A stretch of 64,000 bases of DNA, taken from NCBI GenBank assembly GCA_020351875.1, contig CP070671.1, positions 224,814 to 288,813 on the forward strand, in the 5' to 3' direction. The DNA is from Chromatiales bacterium (GTDB taxonomy: Bacteria; Pseudomonadota; Gammaproteobacteria; Steroidobacterales; GCA-2729495). The notes under the pieces are model-generated. The model had not been told where the DNA came from, ran no database searches, and saw only the letters and a program-made list of their open reading frames with translations. This document shows, one piece after another, positions 41,792-51,253 of the stretch; position 1 is the first letter of the stretch; every line of letters begins with the position of its first letter. A program made the translations under genes and the position numbers.

Positions 41792-44146
41792 TTACTCCCG
41801 GGTCTTCAAAACGGCAACCAGGTCCAGGTGGTCGAGCCGTCGTCTGACGAGCAGCGCGGCCAATAGCGTCGCGGCCAGCGTGATCATGATCGACAGTCCG
41901 TAGGTCCTGGCGAGGATCGCGAAGGGCACCCGGAACAACTCTGTCACGAAAGCGCCGTGCCACACCAGTGCCAGCAGGTACCCGGCCGCGCAACCCAGCG
42001 GCAAGGCGAGCAGGGTCAGTAAAGCAATTTCACCCAGCAACAGGTAGGAGATCTCGGCGTGGCTGTAACCCAGCACCTCCAGCGTCGCGAGTTCCCAGCC
42101 GCGCTCGGCCAGCGCGATGCGAGCGGCGTTATACGTGACACCGACGGCCAGAGCACAGGCGAACACCACGAAGAACGAGATGAAGATCAATATCGTATCG
42201 GCGAGCGTATCGTGGAATCCGCGCAGCGCAGCCGATCTGGACATGACGGCACTGATCAGGGGCGTCTCCCGGAGCGCCGCGTAGAGCTCGTCCTGCGCGA
42301 GGGGATCGATACGGAGGTGGACGCTGGTCAGGGCGCCACCGTCGCCCAGGGCCTGGTTCAGCGCCCCGATTTCCATGTAAGCCGGAGCGCCGATGTAGGT
42401 TTCGAAAAGGCTGACAACGGGCAACCGCAGCGTCGGCCGCCGGCCCTCCAGGACTTCGACCTGGACGATATCGCCGATCCGCGCCTGCAGCATGTCGGCG
42501 AGCTGCGTGGACATCACGAGGCCGCCCGGCGGTAGCTCCAGCGGGCCCATTTGGGCATCGTGGACCCGCAAGAGCGCTTGCCGCGCCGGCACGCCCATCA
42601 GCATTTGCCGTTCCTCCAGCGCCCCGTGGCGCATCCGGGTGGCGACACTGCGCATGGGTTCTGTGCTGATCACGCCCGGCAGCCTGGCAAGACTGCCTTC
42701 CACGGCCAGGTCCTGGGCGCTGCCGAAACTCACGGTCAGGTCCTGGCGCTGCGCCTGCTCGAAGTAGACGTCGGCCAGCTGGTCGACGGCATCCAGCCAG
42801 TGGAGGGAACTCACCAGCACCGCCACCGCCATGCCGATGCCGAGGCTGGTCACAAAAGAGCGGCCCGGCCAGCGGCTGACCTGGCGCAGCAGGATGCGGG
42901 TGGGCTGGTCCAGCCACCGGGTGATCGCCACGCCGGTGCGACGAAACAGCGGCGGCGCGGGTGGCCGCATCGCCTCGGCCGGCGGCAGCCGGACGGCCTT
43001 GCGTACTGAGGCCACGGCGCCCAGCAGGGCGGCTGCCAGGCTGGCCAGGGCCGCGATCAGGAAGACCCGCGGGCCCGGCTGGTAGAGCAGGAAGGGGAAG
43101 CGGAAAAAGTTGGCATAGACCTCGGTGCTGGACTTGCCGAAGGCGTAACCGGCCAGCCAGCCGAGGAGGATCCCGACGGCCGCAATGACCATCGCGAACT
43201 TCAGGTAGTGCCAGCCAATCGCCGAGTCCTGGTAGCCGAAGGCCTTCATCAGGCCGATCTCGGCGCGCTCCACGGTGAGCATGCGCCCGAGCAGCACATT
43301 GGTCAGGAAGGCGGCTACCGCGAGAAAGGTCACGGGCAGGATGAGGGACATGGTCCGCAGCTGGTTAATCTCGTTCATCAGGAACCAGTGGGACTGCTGA
43401 TCGGCGCGCGCGTAAGCGCCGTGGCCGCCATAAGGCTCCAGCATATCGTCCAGCGCCTCGATCACGGTCTCCGGGGAGGCGCCGTGCATCAGGCCGACGC
43501 TGATGTCGTTGAAGGCCCCCTCGAGGTCGAAGGCGGCCTCGAGCGGCGCGCTCCCCATCCAAGCGATACCGAAACGCTGGTTATCGGGAATCAGTGTGCC
43601 CGGGCCGATGGTGTATACGTACTCCGGCGACAGCGCGATGCCGACCACGATGAGTTCACGCCAGCGCCCGTTGATGATTGCCCGCAGGCGATCCCGCAGT
43701 CCTAGCCCATGGGCGTCCGCGAAAGGCTCCGACAGCACGACCTCGTCGACGGCGCCTGGCTCGGGGAGGCGGCCGAGGCGCAGGGCGAGCCGATTGAGAC
43801 CCGTATTTCTCCGGGCGGGCAGCGACACCAGTTGGCCGATGACGGGTTCATCGAAGCCCTCGATCTCCAGCGAGGCGGTCTCGATCACGCGCGTGGCAAC
43901 CGCCTGCACGCCGGGCAGCCGTTCCACTCGCTCGCGCAGCAGCTCCGGGGCTCGTTCCACGCGGGCAAATACGTGGGCGAAGCGGTAACGCTCGTAATAG
44001 GCCCGGGCCGTCTCGCCCAGGGCATCGATCGTGCTGAGCGACATGACCAGCACGGCGACACCGGATGCGATCACCAGCGCCAGTGCCAGCACCTGCGCCC
44101 GGATATGCCAGACATCGCGGAGCATCTTGCGGTTCAGTGCCTGCAT
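41792..44146 (-). CDS. ABC transporter permease with two FtsX domains
   Basis: The 784-residue inner-membrane protein has one helix near the N-terminus (VLALALVIASGVAVLVMSL), a large periplasmic domain, three helices, another periplasmic domain and three closing helices, the duplicated FtsX/LolCE-like layout of MacB-related exporters. SLILPVTFLAVAAFLTNVLLGRMLTVERAEIGLMKAFGY is the conserved coupling region, repeated as NAARIALAERGWELATLEVLGYSHAEI. With the ATPase and adaptor it probably exports a lipid, peptide or small toxic compound. Confidence 0.88.
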   Translation of the reverse strand: MQALNRKMLRDVWHIRAQVLALALVIASGVAVLVMSLSTIDALGETARAYYERYRFAHVFARVERAPELLRERVERLPGVQAVATRVIETASLEIEGFDEPVIGQLVSLPARRNTGLNRLALRLGRLPEPGAVDEVVLSEPFADAHGLGLRDRLRAIINGRWRELIVVGIALSPEYVYTIGPGTLIPDNQRFGIAWMGSAPLEAAFDLEGAFNDISVGLMHGASPETVIEALDDMLEPYGGHGAYARADQQSHWFLMNEINQLRTMSLILPVTFLAVAAFLTNVLLGRMLTVERAEIGLMKAFGYQDSAIGWHYLKFAMVIAAVGILLGWLAGYAFGKSSTEVYANFFRFPFLLYQPGPRVFLIAALASLAAALLGAVASVRKAVRLPPAEAMRPPAPPLFRRTGVAITRWLDQPTRILLRQVSRWPGRSFVTSLGIGMAVAVLVSSLHWLDAVDQLADVYFEQAQRQDLTVSFGSAQDLAVEGSLARLPGVISTEPMRSVATRMRHGALEERQMLMGVPARQALLRVHDAQMGPLELPPGGLVMSTQLADMLQARIGDIVQVEVLEGRRPTLRLPVVSLFETYIGAPAYMEIGALNQALGDGGALTSVHLRIDPLAQDELYAALRETPLISAVMSRSAALRGFHDTLADTILIFISFFVVFACALAVGVTYNAARIALAERGWELATLEVLGYSHAEISYLLLGEIALLTLLALPLGCAAGYLLALVWHGAFVTELFRVPFAILARTYGLSIMITLAATLLAALLVRRRLDHLDLVAVLKTRE

Positions 44147-44152
44147 GGCCGC

Positions 44153-44872
44153 CTACCAGTACAACTCCCGCGCGGGCCGGCGCCGGGCGTTGCGACGTTC
44201 TTCGGTGATTACGCCGTCGCCCATCACCAGCACGCGATCCGTCATTTCCGCGATGATCGCATTGTGCGTGATCAACACCGTCGTCGTGCCCAGCTCCGCG
44301 TGGATGCGCTCTATGGCCTCGAGCACCAGGAGTCCCGTCTTGCTGTCCAGGGCCCCCGTTGGTTCATCGCAAAGCAGCAGTTCCGGGCGCTTGGCGATCG
44401 CCCTGGCGATGGCCACGCGTTGCTGCTCACCGCCGGACAACTGTGCCGGGAAGTGGTGCAGCCGCTCGCCCAGGCCGACCAGTCGAAGCGCCTCTTCAGT
44501 CGCCATGGGGGCCTTGGCGATCTCGGTGACGAGCGCCACGTTCTCCAGGGCTGTCAGGCTGGGCATCAGGTTGTAGAACTGGAAGACGAAGCCCACGTGG
44601 TCGCGCCGGTAGCGAGTGAGTTGCGCATGTTCCATCGCGGTCAGCTCGTGGTCGCGGAACCAGGCTTCGCCCGCCGTGGCGGTGTCCAGGCCGCCGAGGA
44701 TATTCAGCAGCGTCGACTTCCCGCAGCCGGAAGGCCCCAGCAGCACGACGAGCTCGCCGGACGAAAGCGCCAGGTCTACGCCCCGCAGCGCGTGCACGGC
44801 AGCATCCCCGGTGCCGTAGACTTTGGTCAGGCCCTGGGCACGCAAGGTGCTATTGTCGCTCGTCGTCGTCAA
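44153..44872 (-). CDS. ABC transporter ATP-binding protein (MacB/LolD type)
   Basis: The 239-residue ATPase has Walker [10 protein letters not shown], the Q-loop [15 protein letters not shown] typical of the MacB/LolD group, signature [14 protein letters not shown], Walker [13 protein letters not shown] and the switch histidine in LITHN. It powers the FtsX-type permease encoded next. It is first in the operon, six bases before the permease. Confidence 0.93.
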   Translation of the reverse strand: MTTTSDNSTLRAQGLTKVYGTGDAAVHALRGVDLALSSGELVVLLGPSGCGKSTLLNILGGLDTATAGEAWFRDHELTAMEHAQLTRYRRDHVGFVFQFYNLMPSLTALENVALVTEIAKAPMATEEALRLVGLGERLHHFPAQLSGGEQQRVAIARAIAKRPELLLCDEPTGALDSKTGLLVLEAIERIHAELGTTTVLITHNAIIAEMTDRVLVMGDGVITEERRNARRRPARELYW

Positions 44873-45307
44873 AGATTGCGCGTCGCTTCGTCACAGCGAG
44901 ACCGCAATGGGTCGCTGCCCGTCAGGAGCAGACTAGCAGATGCGGCGCGGGGATCGTGCTCGCTACGGATACGAATGCGCTTCGCACGCGCGCGCCGGGA
45001 AACGGCTCGTCTTGTCGTCGTTACGAAAAACGTGACACGTTGTCGATGACTTGCAATGGAACATATGATTGAGGCCAGCCGCCAGTTTCCCGGTACGTGG
45101 ATGTGCTTATTTGTGTTTGCAAGGGAATTGGATATAAGGCCAACAGGGGGAATGGGCAATCGAATTCCGGACTCACTGGATGATTCAGAGCGCAAACCCG
45201 CACCGTTCGCACGGAGCAGATCATGAGCTTGGGCGGCCACGAGTCGTGCCAGGGCATATTTTCCTCGAAAAGGTGAGCATGATCGCGCGGGTGTTGGCAG
45301 TCGCGTC
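44873..45307 (+). other. Intergenic region, no supported gene
   Basis: This 435-base gap separates the divergent ABC exporter and antiporter genes. Short open frames on both strands (for example the 56-codon frame starting near 45059 on the plus strand and a 123-codon frame on the minus strand) have no recognisable motif, signal or start site, and I treat them as chance. The promoters of both flanking operons must lie here but I could not pick clear boxes. Confidence 0.6.
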
Positions 45308-46720
45308 GTGAGTCGATTCGCCGCATTATTGTTTCTGTTCCCCGTGCCCGTGTTGGCAGCTGAGCAGGTCGTTCACACCGATCCGATCGCACCGGTGATA
45401 CTCGGCGTGACCTGGATCCTGTCCATGGCGATCGTCGGCCGTTTCGTCGCCCGGCGTTTCCATCAGCCGGCGGTGGTGGGCGAGTTGTTGATGGGGATAG
45501 TCCTCGGGCACGTCGGGTACCTGGCAGGCGGTGACATGGTCACGCTGCTGCGGGAGGTGCCCCAGGTTTTCGACCTGATGAGCGGTATGGGCACCGCGGC
45601 AACGTTCGATGGCGAAACGGCCGCGGCACTGAACCGTGTGCTGAACCAGCCCGATGGCGGAGTCATGCTGCAGGTGGCCCACTCCGTCGACGTCTTTTCC
45701 CGTTACGGGGTGATTTTCCTGCTGTTCCTGGTGGGGCTGGAAAGCAGCGGTGAGGAAATGCGTCACGTGGGCGCGGAATCGGCCCGTGTCGCGGTAATCG
45801 GTGTCGTGGCGCCATTTTTACTCGGTGTGCTGACCATACAGTTGCTCACACCGGACCTGTCTGCCAATACGCAGATGTTCGTTGCTGCGACACTCGGTGC
45901 AACCAGCGTCGGCATCACCGCGCGCGTGTTGCGTGAACTGAACAAAGAGAAAAGCCGAGAGGGTCACATCATTCTCGGTGCCGCCGTCATGGACGACATC
46001 CTTGGGCTGATTGTGCTGGCCGTCGTCAGCGGTATCGTGGTCTCGGGCGAATTTGCCCTGGGCCAGGTGGTGTGGCACATCTTTCTGTCACTGGCGTTTC
46101 TCGGTGGTGCGATCGCGCTCGGTCCGCATGTTCTGAAGTATGCGATCCGGTTTCTTGGCCGTCTCGATCTCGTCGAGGCCAAGATGTTCACGTCGTTCCT
46201 GTTCGTGATGATCCTGGCATGGATTGCCAACCTCGCGGGGCTTGCCACGATTGTTGGTGCATTCACCGCGGGCCTGATTCTGCATGACTCCTATTTCCAT
46301 GATGTTTTCGATCCCGAGAAGCACGTCACTATCAGGGACCTGATTCAGCCGTTGGAAGTGGTCTTCGTGCCGATCTTTTTCGTGCTGATGGGGATCCAGG
46401 TCAAGCTGGAAAAACTCGCGGATCCGCAAATTCTGCTGCTGGGCGGGGGGCTCATCATTGCCGCCATCATCGGCAAGATCGTGGCCGGCATTGGGGCAGG
46501 CAAGGGCGCAAGGCGCCTGGCCATCGGCTTTGGCATGATGCCCCGCGGGGAAGTGGGGCTGATCTTTGCATCCATCGGCAAGGTGCTGGGCGTGATGAGC
46601 GATACGTTGTTTTCAGCCATCGTTATCATGGTCATCGTCACGACCCTGTTGGCGCCGGGCCTGCTGAAATGGTCAATGAATCGGCCAGCCGGCGGATCCG
46701 GGAACGCGGCTGCTAAGTAG
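45308..46720 (+). CDS. Cation:proton antiporter (CPA2, Kef-like)
   Basis: The 470-residue protein has about twelve to thirteen membrane segments. The helix-1/2 motif HQPAVVGELLMGIVLGH and GATSVGITARVLRELNKEKSREGHIILGAAVMDDILGLIVLAVVSG, with the Asp-Asp pair of the transport site, place it in CPA2. It exchanges K+ or Na+ for H+. There is no C-terminal RCK/TrkA domain, so it is not a full KefB/C. It begins with a GTG at 45308 and a signal-like first helix (SRFAALLFLFPVPVLAAEQ). Another CPA2 gene lies close by at 47735-49003. Confidence 0.88.
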   Translation: MSRFAALLFLFPVPVLAAEQVVHTDPIAPVILGVTWILSMAIVGRFVARRFHQPAVVGELLMGIVLGHVGYLAGGDMVTLLREVPQVFDLMSGMGTAATFDGETAAALNRVLNQPDGGVMLQVAHSVDVFSRYGVIFLLFLVGLESSGEEMRHVGAESARVAVIGVVAPFLLGVLTIQLLTPDLSANTQMFVAATLGATSVGITARVLRELNKEKSREGHIILGAAVMDDILGLIVLAVVSGIVVSGEFALGQVVWHIFLSLAFLGGAIALGPHVLKYAIRFLGRLDLVEAKMFTSFLFVMILAWIANLAGLATIVGAFTAGLILHDSYFHDVFDPEKHVTIRDLIQPLEVVFVPIFFVLMGIQVKLEKLADPQILLLGGGLIIAAIIGKIVAGIGAGKGARRLAIGFGMMPRGEVGLIFASIGKVLGVMSDTLFSAIVIMVIVTTLLAPGLLKWSMNRPAGGSGNAAAK

Positions 46721-46841
46721 TTGTCCTGATTGCCCGAACGTCGGGGCGACCGGCAGCATCGTGGGAATATCTGGTTTTTTCAGGGCTTGGCGCAGCCGGA
46801 ATCGGCCGCTGGTTCCCCAGGCCTGCCGGGGGTGAAGAACA

Positions 46842-47738
46842 ATGAGTAACAGGAAACCAACGACGAAGGCGCAAGACACGCCGGGCTTCGTCGCGATTGA
46901 CCCGGTCGACAACTTTTACCAGACCTGCGCTTTCATCCCGATGTCGTTTGCGCTGGTCACGACGGTTTACGAGGATGGCCAGACGGGAATTGGTCCGCAC
47001 GCGCTGTGCTACCCGTTCAGTGTCACCAAGCCGTATTCCATGATGCTGATCAGCCGGAGCAGCAGCGGTACGGCGGCAAATATCCGTCGCAACGGCAAGT
47101 GTGCGTTGAACTATGTCCTGTACGATCGGGCGCGGCTGAAGGGTATCGCGAACATGGGTTACCCGGGTATGGCGCTCGTCGACAAGCTCGAGGCGAATCC
47201 CTATACGCTGGTCGATTCGCCGTCGCCGGACAAAGCGGCGGATCCCGAATTTCCCAAAGTCATTCGGGAAGCCTTCCAGATCATTGAGTGCACATGGGAT
47301 GACAAGTTCGGGCTGCATTCCCATAAAGATGCTTTCGACCGGCCCTACGACAGTCACTTCAACCTGCAAGTCGATCGCATCCTGATGCACGAGGACTACG
47401 CGCCGGGTATCGAGAAAGGCGACATCTTCCCGAACATGCCGATCTTTTATGGCTATCGCGCCAACCGGGGCTTCTGGTTCGGGCACCATGAAGAGCCTTT
47501 CAGCGTGCCGCTGCCGGAAGTGAAAGGCATGGAATACCAGACGGTGTTCTACCAGGCGAATCGGATCGACTCGAACGTGCAATTCACCGAGGACGCGTGC
47601 AAGCAGCTAACGGAAATTCCCACCCCGTTCCTGAAGGATGCGCTGCAGCAGATCGTGGATGCGGCCCTGGCAGCGGACGTCACGAAGGTTGACGAAGATT
47701 TTCTGAAGCGCCTGATGGCGGAGCGTAGCCAGTCCTAG
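46842..47738 (+). CDS. Flavin-reductase-family (FMN-binding split-barrel) protein
   Basis: The 298-residue protein fits the flavin-reductase-like split barrel: FIPMSFALVTTVYEDGQTGIGPHALCYPFSVTKPYSMMLISRSSSGTAANIRRNGKCALNYV is the FMN-binding region with the conserved ANIRRN-type stretch. It may reduce FMN with NAD(P)H for a monooxygenase, or bind flavin as a reductase of its own; it is longer than plain flavin reductases (about 180) because of a C-terminal extension without a known motif. GGGGGTGAAG precedes the ATG. It is convergent with the antiporter gene, with a four-base overlap of the 3' ends. Confidence 0.75.
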   Translation: MSNRKPTTKAQDTPGFVAIDPVDNFYQTCAFIPMSFALVTTVYEDGQTGIGPHALCYPFSVTKPYSMMLISRSSSGTAANIRRNGKCALNYVLYDRARLKGIANMGYPGMALVDKLEANPYTLVDSPSPDKAADPEFPKVIREAFQIIECTWDDKFGLHSHKDAFDRPYDSHFNLQVDRILMHEDYAPGIEKGDIFPNMPIFYGYRANRGFWFGHHEEPFSVPLPEVKGMEYQTVFYQANRIDSNVQFTEDACKQLTEIPTPFLKDALQQIVDAALAADVTKVDEDFLKRLMAERSQS

Positions 47739-49003
47739 GGAGGCTGTGCTTCCAATGCCTGCTGCGCGCGATCGTAGCGCGGCTTCCACAGCGTAATCGT
47801 TACCGGTACCGCCACGTTCAGCCAGAACGCCGTGAACATCAGCGTGTAGAAAGCCTCGGTGCTCAGGATATTGTTCTGGATGTATGCGATATCCATGACC
47901 ACGAAGGCCAGTTCGGCGCGGCCCAGCATGCCAAAGCCGATCAGCATGCTCTCGTGGAAAGTGAAGTTGCCGGTGTAGCGGGCGGCTGCAGCGGCCGAGA
48001 TGATCTGGGCGAAGAAGAGTCCAACCAGCAGCGTCATGCTCTCCGGGATGATCGAGACGAAGATGTCCCAATCCAACACGATCTTGGTGCCGAGATCGAC
48101 AAAGAACACGGGGCCGACCCAGGAGAAGGCCGCGTTGTCGACGATGGCTTTCGTCTCCTTGTAAGATTCGCGCGCCCGCTTCGGATCGAACAGGAAATAT
48201 TCCTCGCGCAGTATCAGTCCGGCCATGTAGGCGCCGACGGCGGGGTGGAAGCCGAATTCGTGGGCCAGAAGCCCGACCACCAGTGCCATCAGCATGACAG
48301 TCAGTGTCGAGTGCTCGCCGTCGCCGGTATGCAACAGGTCCCGTGCGCCGAATCGGCCAATCAACGGGATTTTCGCGACCCAGCCCTCCAGGTCGTGGGG
48401 CAGCAGGTAGGCGCTGACCAGCGCCACACCGCCAAAAAACAGCAGCGCCTTGCCCACGATCAGCGAAATCGAAACGGGGTCGAGCGTGGCCTGCCCGGTG
48501 GCCAGTGGCACCAGCACGGCAACCAGCGCCAGCGAGGCGATGTCGTCCAGGACGGCGGATGTCATGATGCCCATGGCCGCGTGGGAGGTCTGCAGCCCGA
48601 GGCCTTTCAAAGACACCATGGTCAGAGATACGGCGGTGGCGGTCATGGTCAGACCGCACATGATGGAAATGCGCGTGTCGTCCCAGAAATAGTCCGCGAC
48701 GAAATAAGCCGTGAAGAACGGCGCCAATGCGCCAAAGAACGCAATGCCCCAGCTGCGCTTGATGCTCCTGATGAAGTTGCGCGTGTTCTCCTCGAAACCC
48801 AGCGCGAACATGATCAGGATAATGCCGAGCTCGGCAACACCGCGGATGAAGGGCTCCGTTTCCGTCGGCAGGATGCCGACGTTGACCATCACCGCGCCGA
48901 AGGCCAGGAAGTACAGTACCGAGGTAAGCCGAGTCTTGTGCGCCAGCACACTGGCGACGAAGACGCCAGCCCAGATGATGGCGAGTTGAACGAGGGGTTC
49001 CAC
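47735..49003 (-). CDS. Cation:proton antiporter (CPA2)
   Basis: The 422-residue protein has the CPA2 fold: TRLTSVLYFLAFGAVMVNVGILP, then CGLTMTATAVSLTMVSLKGLGLQTSHAAMGIMTSAVLDDIASLALVAVLVP with the Asp-Asp pair, and a closing helix set. It exchanges a monovalent cation for protons across the inner membrane. The open frame runs to 49129, but that start would overlap the divergent archease gene and adds 42 residues without a membrane helix; I prefer the GTG at 49003 (VEPLVQLAIIWAG). Confidence 0.82.
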   Translation of the reverse strand: MEPLVQLAIIWAGVFVASVLAHKTRLTSVLYFLAFGAVMVNVGILPTETEPFIRGVAELGIILIMFALGFEENTRNFIRSIKRSWGIAFFGALAPFFTAYFVADYFWDDTRISIMCGLTMTATAVSLTMVSLKGLGLQTSHAAMGIMTSAVLDDIASLALVAVLVPLATGQATLDPVSISLIVGKALLFFGGVALVSAYLLPHDLEGWVAKIPLIGRFGARDLLHTGDGEHSTLTVMLMALVVGLLAHEFGFHPAVGAYMAGLILREEYFLFDPKRARESYKETKAIVDNAAFSWVGPVFFVDLGTKIVLDWDIFVSIIPESMTLLVGLFFAQIISAAAAARYTGNFTFHESMLIGFGMLGRAELAFVVMDIAYIQNNILSTEAFYTLMFTAFWLNVAVPVTITLWKPRYDRAQQALEAQPP

Positions 49004-49099
49004 TGCGGGAAGCTTACCGGTAAACCAGGGGATGGGGCATAAGGATTTTCCGCCGCACCAGGGCGCCGGGACTCGGCTTGCTGGCGGGAGGGGGAGGGC

Positions 49100-49519
49100 A
49101 TGAGCAAGGACTGGGAGCACGTGCCTCACGGGGCCGACATCGGTGTACGCGGGCGTGGCGCCACACTGGCCGAGGCCTTCGCCAATACGGCCACTGCGCT
49201 GACGGCGGTCATCACCGAGCCGGCCGCCGTGGCGCCGAAGACCCCGGTACCGATCCAGTGCAGCGCGCCCGACGTGGAACTGCTGCTGGTGGACTGGCTC
49301 AATGCGCTGATCTTCGAGATGGCGACTCGCCAGATGCTATTCTCCCGCTTCGATGTCGAGATCAGCGACGGGCAGCTTCACGCGACGGTCTATGGCGAGC
49401 CGGTCTCCCGGCGACGCCACCGCCCCGCGGTGGAGATCAAGGGCGCCACGCTGACCGGCCTCGAGGTGCGGCGCCTTTCGGATAACGCCTATACCGCCGA
49501 ATGCATCGTGGACGTATAA
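49100..49519 (+). CDS. Archease
   Basis: The 139-residue protein matches archease: WEHVPHGADIGVRGRGATLAEAFANTATALTAVI, then DVELLLVDWLNALIFEMATRQMLFSRFDVEI and KGATLTGLEVRR, with the metal-binding Asp (HGADIGV) and the C-terminal Asp (IVDV). Archease speeds guanylylation of RtcB RNA ligase. The gene is 300 bases ahead of an rtcB gene, the usual pairing, which here is interrupted by an amber codon. A GGGAGGGGGAGGG tract just ahead of the ATG serves as ribosome binding site. Confidence 0.92.
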   Translation: MSKDWEHVPHGADIGVRGRGATLAEAFANTATALTAVITEPAAVAPKTPVPIQCSAPDVELLLVDWLNALIFEMATRQMLFSRFDVEISDGQLHATVYGEPVSRRRHRPAVEIKGATLTGLEVRRLSDNAYTAECIVDV

Positions 49520-49550
49520 ATGACTCCGGCTTCGTTAAGGAGGGATGCTC

Positions 49551-49802
49551 ATGACCAGTAGTGCGCCTTTGCAGGTCACTCACGAGCAGGTCACGACCAT
49601 CGTCGGGCACATGGACGACGAGTACATCACGGCCATCGTCGACTCGGGCGCATCGGCCGACGATGTGCTCGAAGCCTTTACCTGGTTCAACTCGGAGGAG
49701 GCCATTGGCCAGGATCCGGGGCATCACATGACGGACCTGGTGCGGCGGGTCTACGCAATTCTCGCCAGGGCCCAGGGAGAAGACGAGGAACGCCGGCCCT
49801 GA
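49551..49802 (+). CDS. Small conserved-looking protein between archease and rtcB
   Basis: The 83-residue acidic protein ([20 protein letters not shown]...) has no motif I recognise; [35 protein letters not shown] suggests a helical fold. The ATG at 49551 is chosen because AAGGAGG lies seven bases upstream; the ATG at 49545 would be directly on top of it. It lies 31 bases after archease and 19 bases before rtcB, so it is probably co-transcribed with the RNA repair genes. Confidence 0.65.
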   Translation: MTSSAPLQVTHEQVTTIVGHMDDEYITAIVDSGASADDVLEAFTWFNSEEAIGQDPGHHMTDLVRRVYAILARAQGEDEERRP

Positions 49803-49821
49803 TCCGAGGCCGGCGCACACC

Positions 49822-51252
49822 TTGGATACCGCTTCCTTCACTCGCGAGGGCGAGTATGGTTGGGTGATCGAACCCCACGGCGCGATGCGCGTGCCGGCGG
49901 TGATTTACGCGACCGAAAGCCTGGTCCGCGACATGGACGACAAGGTCGCGGAGCAGCTTTGTAACGTCGCCACGTTGCCTGGCATCGTCCAGGGGGCGTA
50001 CGCGATGCCGGAAGCGAACTGGTGCTATGGATTCCCCATTGGCGGATAGGCGGAGATCGATGCGTCAGCCGGCGGCGTGGTCTCCGGCGGCGGCGTTGGT
50101 TTCGACGTGTCGTGCGGGGTGCGGACCCTGACCACGGGCCTGGCCGCTGACGACCTCATTGGCCTGGCGCCCAGACTGGCCGATGCGCTGTTCGACCACG
50201 TTCCGGCCGGCGTGGGTTCCACGGGCGCTATTACGCTCGACCCGGCCGGGATGGATGCGATGCTGTCTGGCGGCGCGCGGTGGGCCGTCGACGAGGGCTG
50301 GGGCGAGGCGGCAGACCTGGAACGCATCGAAGAACACGGCTGCATGGCGGGCGCACGGCCGGAGTGCGTGTCGGACCACGCCAAGCGGCGCCAGCGCCGC
50401 GAAATGGGCACGCTGGGTTCCGGGAATCATTACCTGGAAGTGCAGCGCGTGGACCGCGTATTCGACGACCATGTCGCCCGCGCCTTTGGCCTGGTAGAGG
50501 GTGAAGCCGTCGTCTCTATCCACTGTGGGTCGCGCGGTCTCGGCCACCAGATCGGGACCGAGTTCCTGCGGGAAATGGCGATTGCCGCACCGGGCTTCGG
50601 GATCGAACTGCCGGATCGCGAGCTGGCCTGCGCGCCGATTAGCTCATCGCTGGGTGAACGCTATCTCGGTGCGATGCGTGCGGCGATCAACTGTGCGCTG
50701 GCCAATCGGGAAATCATCACGCAGCTGACCCGTGACGTGTTTGCGAAGCTCTTTGCACGCGCGCGACTGGACTTGATCTATGACGTGTCGCACAACACCT
50801 GCAAGGTGGAGCGTCACGTGATCGACGGGGAACCGCGCGAGCTGTTCGTGCATCGCAAGGGTGCCACTCGGGCCTTCGGACCCGGACACGCGGAGTTGCC
50901 GGCGGCTTTGCGCGACGTGGGTCAGCCGGTGCTGGTCGGTGGCTCGATGGGCACCGCTTCATACATCCTGGTCGGTACTGCAGCGAGTGAGCGGCTTGCC
51001 TTCAGTTCATCGTGCCACGGCGCCGGCCGCGCGATGAGTCGGCGCGCCGCAACCAGGCGTTGGCGGGGCAGGGAACTGATCGACGAACTCGAGGCGCAGG
51101 GAATCTGGATTCGCAGCCCAAGCTACCGCGGCGTTGCGGAAGAAGCGCCCGGGGCCTACAAGGCGGTCGGCGAGGTGGTGCAGGCTTCCGACGAGGCCGG
51201 GCTGGCCGGCCTGGTGGCGCGGGTCACCCCGATCGTTTGTATCAAGGGTTGA
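49822..51252 (+). pseudogene. rtcB: RtcB RNA ligase interrupted by one in-frame amber codon
   Basis: RtcB joins RNA 2',3'-cyclic phosphate and 5'-hydroxyl ends using GTP and Mn2+. One reading frame runs through from 49822 (TTG) to 51252 except for a TAG at 50047-50049, directly after [10 protein letters not shown], where RtcB proteins normally have Val or Ala before a loop leading to GGVGFDVSCGVR. The codons after the stop (AEIDASAGGVVSGGGVGFD) keep the same frame and sequence character. Downstream motifs are intact: DVSCGVR, GSGNHYLEVQ, IHCGSRGLGHQ, DVSHNTCKVERH and GGSMGTASYIL...SSCHGAGRAMSR with the GMP-accepting His. A full product would be 476 residues. Either a fresh nonsense mutation, a sequencing error, or readthrough. 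Other genes in the window end at TAG, so TAG is a normal stop here. Confidence 0.85.
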
Positions 51253-51253
51253 G

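Noticed and set aside
44869..45392. Minus-strand frames of 123 codons in the ABC exporter/antiporter gap
   Set aside because: Composition and lack of start sites suggest chance; one overlaps the start of the antiporter gene.
50047..50049. Pyrrolysine or general amber recoding as explanation of the rtcB stop
   Set aside because: Other genes in the window end in TAG, and no pyl genes or UAG-specific structure are visible.
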